Assembly (NCBI GenBank): GCA_964019415.1
Contig: OZ025873.1
Coordinates: 7,406,234 to 7,470,233 of the forward strand
Length of the DNA: 64,000 nucleotides
DNA from: Ianthella basta
Lineage: Eukaryota > Porifera > Demospongiae > Verongiida > Ianthellidae
Direction of reading: 5' to 3'
Every line of letters starts with the position of its first letter. Positions within the stretch are counted from its first letter, which is position 1. The notes under the pieces were generated by a model. That model searched no databases and was not told the origin of the DNA. It saw only the letters and a list, made by a program, of their open reading frames with translations. Below are positions 38,784 to 50,300 of the stretch, in pieces. The position numbers and the translations under genes were made by a program.

Positions 38784-40297
38784 AGGCTAACTGACTTACA
38801 CATCAAAGCAGATATGTAAGAGAACACTTGAAGTAGCATCCTGTATTGGTGATGGTGTTATTTTGTCAGAGAAATGTAGTTTGTGTGACTGCCTGCTCAC
38901 AGACAAAGATAAACTGCAAACACATACTGTCACTACAGACACTGTGCATAGCAGTAGAGGAATGTATGTGAAATGGACATAAAATATGTAAATCAATGCA
39001 TTCTGTAGTTGAATTAATATATGCATGAATGTTCATGGCTGCAGAGTATAGCTACACACACGATTGCATGAACAGGCCATATGTATGCAAGTGCACAGCT
39101 CTCTCCATGCATCGTCCCATGTGTGTCTCAGCTGTATGTAGCTGGCTATCCGTTCGTGTATGCAGCATGTATGTATGTACCCATAGCTAAGTACTTGTAC
39201 ACATACGTACATACATTTTTAACATGATTTCTGATTAATGACCCGATAAAGCTACAACCCTAGCATTAGCGCGGATTTCAGCCCACCTCGTACCATACAT
39301 GCATTGCGGAAGTACGTACTGCCGGGCAGACAGCAAACAACTGGAAACATGACTGACTGCACAGTAATCTTGATGCCCTGAAGAAGTGGACAAGTGCTCA
39401 TCTGAAGCATAATTAAATTAGCCTGACACTTTTGTCTCACTCACAGTTGGCAGCAAGGCACAGATGCAGTAGCAGACTGAGCCGGCTCAGTGAAATTAAT
39501 GACAAGGTCAAACCATGTGCCACTTCAGCCCATGCAGTTTTGTTGAAACCACTGCAGTCCGGTCTGCAGTGGACCAGAGGTGTACATTGTCTGAATTTCA
39601 TTCAAGGCCTTGCAATTGGGTGTCGCATCATGCAGGGATGAGTCATGGAGGTACGGTGGAACCATATACACGTATCCTATACTAGTGCAGCTGGCACTGG
39701 ATATTGTAATAAATTTATGCACAATGCATGCAGTACTAGCACTGCATGCTGTGCAGTACGTACGTAATAATGCATAGATGGACGGGAACATAGAAACATG
39801 CTCATGCATAAATCCATGCATGTGGGTGCATGTACATGCAGCTCTGCACAATGGGCATGCATGCGTAATTTATGCATGCACGTATATGTATATATAAACA
39901 CCTTGAATAAACTCACTCAATCCCCCAGAATTAACCTCCTATACATGAACGTATGTGCATACATGCACATAGCTAACAGCCTGCAGCTGGGGCCTACATA
40001 GCTATAAAGTCCTCGCGTATGATCAATATATGCATGTACATGTGCGCATAATGTACAAGTGCCCATGTGCATCACGTGCTTTGAACATGACATACATTTA
40101 TACAGCAGCTCAATATTCTTTATATATTTCTTTTAGCAGCTCAATTATATTTTGGGTATCCTTGTCCAAGAAGTACCACTGTAACAAAACAACACACTAG
40201 TACGGGTAACATGATTACAGAAGCAGATCACGTCAAGCGTTACACACTAGTGAGCTAGCTATAGCTGATGTCTAAATGTCCTTGTACTCCTTGTTAG
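38784..40297. other. Spacer between array and U2AF1
   Basis: No gene seen. The region is rich in short TGCATGCA and TACGTA palindromic words. The side near 40297 is the likely 3' UTR of U2AF1. Sequence at about 39250-39650 differs in composition and may be an old insertion, but it shows no terminus I can name. Confidence 0.45.
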
Positions 40298-43200
40298 TCA
40301 GTGCCTTGATTGTCGTGGCGACCTGGAGTGGCACGGGGAGTGAGACCTTGAACGAGACCTGGAATGGAGGGTTATATTAGGTAGAGAAGAAAGGGGGGTA
40401 GAGGGAGGAGGGGGCAGAGAGGAGAGGAGAGGGGAAGGGAGGAGGAGAGGGGAGGAGGGGGTAGGGAGGAGGAGAGGGGAGGGGGGAGGGAGGAGGAGAG
40501 GGGAGGGGGGGAGGGAGGATAGGGGAGGAGGGGGGTAGGGAGGACAAGGGAGGAGGAGAAGGGAGGAGGGGGTAGGGAGGAGGGGGTAGGGAGGAGAGGG
40601 GAGGAGGGGGTAGGGAGGAGAGGGGAGGAGGGGGTAGGGAGAAGGGAGGAGGGGATAGGGAGGAGAAGGGAGGAGGGGGGTAGGGAGGAGGAGAAGGGAG
40701 GAGGGGGGTAGGGAGGAGAGGGGAGAAGGGGGTAGGGAGGAGGAAAGGGGAGGAGGGGGTAAGGAGGAAAGGGGAGCAGGGGGTAGGGAGGAGAAGGGAG
40801 GAGGAGAGGGGAGGAGGGGGTAGGGAGGAGAGGGGAGGAGGGGAGTAGGGAGGAGGAAAGGGGAGGAGGGGGTAAGGAGGAGAGGGGGAGGGGGTAGGGA
40901 AAAGAGGGGAGGAGGGGGGTAGGGAGGAGAGAGGAGGGGGGCAGGGAGGAGAGAGGAGGGGGAATGGGAGGAAACAAGGTAGGGAGTAGGAGAGAGAAGG
41001 CGAAGGAGAGATGCAATGCAATGCTGACAGACACAGACACACACACGTTATGGTAAGAAACTAAGAATGCAATGTTCATAACGAAAGGGTGTAAGCTGCA
41101 AAGGCAATGACAGGTGTATAGCTTATTACTGTGCAATTGTACAATAAAAATGTTGACTCTTGCAAGTGTACAGGTAACAGGTATAATTTATGTACGTATG
41201 TAGCTGACGTGACACTGTGTATACACTGTACAGTAAGAGCTTGCGATATCGTCAGCACAGTACAATCAGGTAACGCTTCTGTGTTGTGCTCACCTCCTGC
41301 TTCTCTTACTCCCTCCACGACGGGAATACAGGAAACGCCTGAGGAAGAAGGAGTGAGCAGCAAAGAGAAGGCAAGAGACAGGGCCACAGGCATAATTACC
41401 GAACACTACAAACTTACATCATTGTTTTAAAAGCAGAAATAAGTAAAGTAGTATCTTTTTGGCACATCCACGGGTCCCTTACAGTGTGGAGTGTGTGAAA
41501 CGTGAGCAACTGGTACAATGAGGCCAGGGAATAACTGGTCTTGCATCCTGCAACCGCATGATTGTGCAATAACAAGCTCGCAGAGAAAATATGGGCTGTA
41601 TGCGAGACTAGGGACTACTGGTACGTATATTCATACCACAATCTGGAAAGTGGCCTGACTACACAAGACTAAAGGACTATGCACACATGGCTCACAGCAC
41701 AATTGGTACAACAGCAAGAGGAAGTTTTAACAGATAAGCTGGTGGACACACACCCACCACTTGACTCACTTCACATCCCTTGAAATTGGTTTGAGGTGCA
41801 TAAAGTTGCAGAAACCACCGCGGGTACACTCCCTGAAGCAGCATGGAGGAGTAGGGCAAATAGAGCTGAAATGACACACCACTCACACTCATTCAATACA
41901 GCACAAACCTCTATATTGCAGCACCACGGCAGAGCACACAACACAGATTGCACAACTCCTATTACAGTAAATTATCAGGAACATGCAGGAGTACTTAGTA
42001 CATAGCTGTTGGAAAAAATACTTGAGGAATGCACAACTGAGAGCTGCTGCATCAACTCAGGCGGAGGGGTATCCTATGCATGCAAAAGGATACATCCCAG
42101 GAGCAGTCAACCACACAGTCTGGTGGAAGCAGTTAGTTTGGCTATCTCCAATACTCCTGAAGCTGTAGTTCATAGATAGGGCTAATATAGTATACATGCA
42201 TATGTATGATATCACCTTACACATCACATCAATCGGAGGAAGAGGAAGGTGTGGGAGGAAACTCCCGAACCAAACACTATACTTAGACCCCAAGGAGTGC
42301 TTCAGTCTGTAGAAATGTGTCAGTATCTACGTACCACAGCAGTCCTGTGCATTGATAAGTGTATCGGTATAAGAAGTCTGTATGTGATCTTAGCCACTAG
42401 TAAACAGCACACAATAGTGAGTGAGGCGAGAAGAAGCCCAGCAGCCCCCAGATCAATACATGTTCCACTGTCACTGGCTTTGCGCCACAGTGTTGATCAG
42501 GCTCACAGCTCAGCCGAAATACATCACAAAAAGCACTCAGTTAAATTATGAGCAAGAGTATACCATAGGACTGTAGGCAGCTTGACACTGTGTGCTCTAG
42601 TGTGTAGTGCATCATTCAACCCACCCCATCTCGTACTGCCTGCAACACGCCTCACGGAAATCAGTAACTGGAGACAGCTCAGCATGAATGGGTTGGCCTG
42701 TGGAGGGAAGGACAAGTGACAGCAAATAACGCTACACAAATCCGGATCTAAAGAATGGTGTCCGTCATACATACAGTACATAGCCATTACTTGAGGGACT
42801 GAACAACAGGTGGTAACTATTCTTGAACCCTACACATTGCCACGAAGCCCACTTATCAGATATACATACAAAACTGTAGGTCTAACAGTGTCAGCACAAA
42901 ACACACAGTCATCTCTCAAAATGGTCAATCATGTACACACACACATGACTACAGCTGTGCATGTACTTGATGTCCTCTATTTAGACAGAGGTGGAAGACA
43001 GTGTAATATGAAGCTATTGCTGCTTTCTGAACAAATCTGGAAGACAAAGTCTACTGTACCAAGCCTACTTGCTGAACAAATGGAACGCGGACATGTTTAT
43101 GGAGAAGGCGACCCTTTATCATTCAATACTCCATGATTGTATGCGATGTAAGCAGGTCCATTCCATGACCACAAGTATGTGATGTGAGCAGTTGTGGGAA

Positions 43201-46040
43201 AAAGGACACTTCATGCTACGTATGTAAAGTGTCACTACAGGTGTTGTTTCAGTAAATTTGACATTTTATGTCTTTCGTATCTGTGGTATCGTTCAAACAT
43301 CCAGACCAAGTTTGAATTCCATAGTCCTTTTCTGAGCTTCAAACCAGGAAGAATAGTTACAGCTGCTAAAGGGTCAGCTAAAGATCTGGAGGTTGCCAGT
43401 GCTGGTCCGGTTCACTGCCATTTTTCCCTTCCCCCTGTCTTTCCTTACCACGTGTAGTTCCAAACATTATCTTTCATTCGTGTCACCATGGTACATAGAT
43501 CATCTTAATTAGCATTTCCGAGTGTCACTGATTAGTCAGTGCCCGGTGTGGGAGTTTCAAAGGAGGCTCTGGATAAAGCCCGCCCACATTGGTATATAAG
43601 GAGGGAATGGATTGGTGGCTGTTGGCGGTGACCAGTGACCTGGCTGCTAAAGGGTCGGCTAAAGATCTGGAGGTTGCTGGTGCTGGTCCGGTTCACTGCC
43701 ATTTTTCCCTTCCCCCCTTCATTCCTTACCATGTGTACTTCCGAACGTTATCTTTCATTCGTGTCACCATGGTACATAGAGCATCTTAATTAGCGTCTCT
43801 ACGTACGTATACGAATACAATAATGGAAGCATTACGGAGCATAATCTCGTAATTGCACAGAGCATATTTTTGTACTTTGAGCGAGCGTATCTCTGGAATG
43901 GGAGCAGTTATCGAAGTGCTACAAAGTGCAACAGAGAGTCCACCTGGTACCATTAACTCAAAATCAACAATAGTGCTAAGTGTTCACTTTTCTCAAGTCC
44001 GCTCACATATAATTGAGAATCACACGGACAGGTAAGCGAACAAGAGATACAAACAAAGTTTACAAACAGAAATTCTGCATAATTGCATACACTACAACTT
44101 TGAGCATGAGCATCAGCACACCCCAATATATTGAGGGTGTACAACAATACACTTACCATTGTACCAGCGATTGTTAAGGGCCATCACTGCCTTTTCAGCA
44201 ATCTCCTCATTCTTAAACTGTAGAATATAAAACACAGAAAAAGGAACCAGAAGATATAAAGGTCGATGAACACTTGGCAAAAACAGGAACTCATGCAAAA
44301 AGAAAGACGTTGAAATAGGCTTTGGAAGATGGGTGAGTGCACTGAGATATGGAAATGGGACATAGTATATGTACAAGTACAACACAGAAAGGAAACTTTT
44401 AGCAGGGTATGGCTGAAGGATGCTAAAACACACTGAAAACCATACTGACAAACATTTCAAATCTTCACAGAAAGTAGGACAAAGGATACAGGAGAAGGAA
44501 GCATACACAGTGATGACAAAAAATGAAAATGGGAAGTACAATCAATGGTAGGAACCATTGACATAGGAGAAAAAGAGACATTCGCAGACGGTTGCAAGCA
44601 GACAAAAAAGACCCATCCAAGTACTAACCCAGCCCAATCCTGCTTAACTTCGGTGATCAGACGAGAACCGGTGCATTCAGCATGGTATGGTCGTAGGACA
44701 CTAAAACACATCTACAAAGCCTTTTATATTGCAGGAAAGTGGCAGAAAGACTACAGGAGATGGGAGAATACACTGAGATGACAATGGGTGACAGTGGCTA
44801 GTAGAATCCATGCTTGTAGCCACAGATAAAAGAGAAAAAGGGACATTGAAAGAGTTCCAAGAAAATGAAAAAGACCTACAGCACTGGGTATTCCCAGGCG
44901 GTCACCCATCCAAGTACTAACCCAGCCCAATCCTGCTTTACTTCGGTGATTAGACGAGAAACGGTGCATTCAGCATGGTATGGCCGTAGGACACTAAAAC
45001 ACATCTACAAGGCCTTTTATATCGCATGAAAGTGGCAGAAAGACTACAGGAGATGGGAGAATACACTGAGATGACAATGGGTGACAGTGGCCAGTAGCAT
45101 TCATGGATATAATCATCGATAAAAGGAAAATAAGTATTTCGAGTTAAAAATTTGTGGGGCTACCGCCCCAACTCAAAATACTTGCTCCCTTCGGTCGCAG
45201 CTCTGTCACTCACAATAGGTAAACATGACATTGTGTCAGTAACCTCAGCACACACACACACACACACACACACCACACACATGCACAAACACTACACCAC
45301 ACATACCACACATGCACACACACACACACACACACACTGCACACAACACACACACACACACACACACACACCACACACACACACACACACATGCACAAAG
45401 AAATCTCCAGCAAAGACAGATCTAGACACATGTCAATTTGAAAACAATATAGGGGCTGCCACAGGCAGCCCCTAAAAAGGACATTATAAGAGTTCCAAGG
45501 AAATAGAAAAAGACCTACAGTACTGGGTATTCCCAGGCGGTCACCCATACAAGTACTAACCCAGCCCAATGCTGCTTACCTTCAGTGATCAGACGAGAAC
45601 CGGTGCATTCAGCATGCCGTAGGACACTAAAATACACCGACAAGGTCGTTTACATACTACAGGAAAGTTGCAGAAACAGCACTTGGCATTCTCAGGCAAT
45701 TACTAATATTAGAGCCCAGATTCATATGTTCAAGCAATAACTCACTTCATGTAGCATCCCTAGATACATACATACATGTACACAACTACAGACTTGTTCT
45801 GGAGCAACCTGGTCAACAAATCTTACCTTTACATATACATTGCCCACGAGGTGATCACCAAGGTTGTCACAAATGTTCATCTCCTCAATACCTCCGTACT
45901 ACAAATAGTGAAAGTGATGGACATCACAGCAATGACATTTATGGTGAATGTACTCCGACTCACGTTAGCATATGGATACAAGGAAATGCAAGGACATGCA
46001 TGTTAACGTGTACTATACGTACATACGTACAAGCACACGT

Positions 46041-46090
<50 letters not shown>

Positions 46091-47260
46091 TGTGCACTAA
46101 CAAGTACGTTGATTTGAGGGCTTAGACTATCACACACATACATGTCAGAGAAGCACACACATGTACTGTGATGCACGTACACTGCATACATACATGCATG
46201 CACATACTGTACCTTGTCTTCTAATTCAATAAAAATGTCTTCAAAGAACTCATCAAAGTGAGCCTGCTCCTCCTCATCAGTCATCACCTCTGTACAGTCA
46301 ACAGGACATGTAACCATGGTAACACAACATGTTCAGTGACAAGACTGTGACATGTGACACTGTGACCATGACAGTATGTGACAATATAACATTAACGTTC
46401 CGTTTCCGTTTTGTTCCGTTTAAAATGAAGGATTTGACTGCTCTACGGTGCGTTGCACGTTCCAAATGATGGAAAGAAGAGATTAGCTTTAGTGTGCCAG
46501 GCACTGGCGAAACAACTTTGCGGGCAATCGTCGAGCTTGTCTAATGAGGAATGACAGCAGCAGCACTCGCAGACGTCGTACTCTCCCACAGGCGCCCCCA
46601 ATGCACAGCGATATCGTTGTATTGAACCGTCTGGAACCGTTGCATACTTCTTTCGTTTCATTTGGCTGACGGTACCGCATGTTTTTCCACTGTTCTATAA
46701 AAACGGACGTTCCGTTTGTCTTATAAAATGTACATTACCCACACATATGTACATCTAAACACCCAATCACACCCACACAACACACAAACCGTATCTACAG
46801 GATATCACAAACAAACACCCACTAGCACCTACAGTACAGTATACCCACTCAACTAGCACTGCATTAATGCATAAAGAATAGCAGCACCGGACACCCAATA
46901 CCCCAGTGTTGATAGAATGGTTAAATGAAATTGTACTCACTCTGTCCATCTGGGTTCTTAGCAGGATTGTTTGGATTTTGGTAGAGATTTTGCAGGAGAA
47001 TCGTCTTCATATTGTGAAGCAAAGACAGCAGGAAGACATATGAATGGAAGATATTTCAACACCGTGTGTGTGCATGCGTGTGTGTGTGTGTGTGCAGTGT
47101 GTGCATGTGTGCATGCGTGTGTGTGTGGTGTGTGTGTGCATGCGTGTGTGTAATGTGTGTGTGTGTGCGTGCATGTGTGTGTGTGCAGTGTGTGCATGTG
47201 TGCATGCGTGTGTGTGTATGTGTGTGCATGCGTGTGTGTGTGCGTGTGTGTGTGTTTGTA

Positions 47261-47349
<89 letters not shown>

Positions 47350-50300
47350 TTGTGTGTGCATGTTGCATGCATATGTATGTGCACTTGTGACACACCTGAC
47401 TGAAAATTGGCTTATTGTGCAAGCGGGAACATCGATCTCCATGGCGACAAGCTCCAATTTTGAAGTAAAATGAACAGTTGACTCTGCACAACAAAAAGGA
47501 GGAGCTCTGTTTAAGCAAAGTGTAATGATACACAATGTTATGATAATTAGGCAAGCTCTGTCTTAGCATTCATAAAATCAACAGTTGTGTTGCTTCTTCA
47601 AGAAGGGATCAACTGATCAACTCTTTTGAGTACAAGTATGAAGCAGACAGCAATTAATCAGACATACATCTACATACCGTCTACATGTACATATCTCAAG
47701 TAGTATAGTAACTCCTACAAGCATGACACCTACTGTTAGCAAAACAATACGAGTATGCCACATGAGCTTGAAAGGAAATACTGGGAAAGAGGAGGATTGA
47801 CAAAATATGTAGTTTTCTTATTTCCAGGAGATAAACAAGAAATCCTAGCAGAATTCAGGAAGCAATGTCAACACCTCCAGCAAAGTTGACAGGGCTGGTG
47901 TTTTCCGTTCCTGGTGGACACCCTCCACATCTATAATACCAGATCAGGCCATGCATGCAAGGTCATTCAGTACCAACATCCACAACACCACCATCTGCAT
48001 ATCCGAATAAGCATCCCTTGACGCATTATGAGGGATCACATTCCTATTGCCCACACTAGATTGTCATTTACATGCTGATCAATTGCCACAATGTACATGC
48101 TTAGTTTGAAGTGGTGCAGGGTCAAGGATCCAAGAGTTGATGGCTGTAAATAGCTGTTGATAAGAACTTGGAAGAAGATGGAAGCCACAATTACAATTAT
48201 TGTGATGTGTTGCGAAGAGAAATGATGAACATTTGAAGACAAACACCACCAAAGGCTGGACGAACACTTTCCAACCATTTAGGATCCTTCTAGGTGGTTA
48301 GGCTTAGTGTGGTCGGGATAAAGAAATCATTATAATCATTACAATCATTAAGTAGACACCTTGCTTACAACTTGTTCGCATGCCCATCATATATTATGTT
48401 CAAAAAGAAAAGGTGCACATCAATGCAGCTCTTTGTGCATGCAAGCCAAAAGGGAAGAGGTGAGGAATGAGGACATCATCTTTGTAGAAGTACCTCGAGG
48501 TGCTGCAAAAGCGCATGCCTGTATGGAGTGCACTATGCAATCAACAAATGACTACTTTTGCACTGCCTGAGGACTTCCAGTTTGGTAGCACGGTAGTGTA
48601 CATATGCTACGATGGTGTCAGCCAGCCCCCAAAAATCCACTTCACTCAGGCATGGGGAAGACCATGTCTGGGAAGGCCGTCCTTCTTGCTGCAGCTGGTT
48701 CCACATTCTCTCACAGAGGGAAAGAGAGAATACACCTTGCAGCTAATTGAAGAAGGTATACCCATAATGACTATAGGATGACTAGAGGAAGGACTTGAGA
48801 AGAAAGAAAAACAGAGACCAGTCACCACAGTGAGTAAAGTGGAGACCTGCTCAGTACATTACAATTGCCATATGTCAGAAGATGGAGACAATAATATCCA
48901 AAATTAAGAACTAATAAAAACGACGAAAAGGAAACCAGTCCTTAAGAACAGAGTAGTATGCTTTACTGATGATGATGTCTTGCTGGAACTTGAAACCAAA
49001 GCAGAAGAAAAATGTTGTGCAGAGCAAGAGAAGGAGCAAAAGAGGCTAGAGAAAGATTAGAAAAAGAAGGACAAAGAACGAAGGAAAGAACTGAAGGAGA
49101 AAGAGGCACAGAAGAAGAAGGACAAGGAAAAGTGGAAACAATTAAAGGAAAAAAAGGCACAGAACAAGAAGAAAGGAGCAGGACGAAAGAGAAATATGAG
49201 ACAGAGTGTGAAAAGCACTAGAGCAGCTACTGACTTAAGTGGAGATTTCAATAAGCTCAGTATTTCAAGTGACACCTGCAGACCCCCGAAAGCTGTGCCT
49301 GCATCACTTCCGACGACCATATCTCCAGCAGAGCTTTAACTTCGACATCACGCCACGTTGCACCTCTGTCTGTCCTTCTTTCCGCCATCTTTAATCCGGA
49401 TTCGATCCAGGGTCGAGAGCAGGGTTCGACCCAGATTATATCCAGGGTCGACTCATGCGTGTGAAAGGTGTACATCCGGGTCGAATGCAGATTCAACCCG
49501 GATTTGACCCGCATTTTTTGGTCCATGTGAAAGGGGTTTAAGTATTGTCTATTGTATTCAGTTGTGATATGGGGTAATTACGCCATTTCCCGGACAGCTA
49601 ACGATAAACCAGCGAGAAAAGTCAGAAAAGGGTGTACTTCAGCAGAAAAACCGCTTATATTATTAACTGGAAAAACATCTGTTCCTCTAGAGGTGGTGAG
49701 AAAACGAGCCGTTTCATCGAGATCACCTAGCGACACCATCCTTAGTAGCACCCGCCATTTTCCCTATTCCCGGACATTTTTCCTAAAGTGGGACAGACAT
49801 TAGAAATTACCGTGCTTTCATTTAAGCTTTGTTTAAGTGGATAAGTTCGGTAGTACAGCCATGGATCAACATTCAGTGCACTTCCGAAAGGACTGGGCAA
49901 GGTTGCTAGAGTCAGATAGCCCTACACAACAAAGATGACGCCATTTGAAACAACTGTTACAGCAAATCCAAGTGCCCTCTTCATCAGTTCCACAGCTGTA
50001 GGTGGTGCAAAAACTTTCGTCCGCCTCTCCAGTATCAACCCACATGTATGTCTGCCTTCACTCTGCCTAGCTATCGTCTGTGAATTTAAATCAGCAACCA
50101 AAGTATGGATATTTTGCTGCTGTCCGGCAATTGGCAACTGCAGTAACTAATATGTAGTGAATTTTACTAACCTCTCTCAAGCACAGAAGTTAGTTTCTAT
50201 TGTAGCGCATGCAGTTCGATCACCAATGAGTTCAGTGTATCTTTCCGTAAGCAGATCCGGCCAACCGTTCGAATGTGGCACGCAATCGAAGATAGTGCAA

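Noticed and set aside
40298-41136. Long Pro/Leu/Ser-rich frames on the minus strand
   Set aside because: These are translations of the polypyrimidine minisatellite. Only the last 61 nt (40298-40358) is a real U2AF1 exon.
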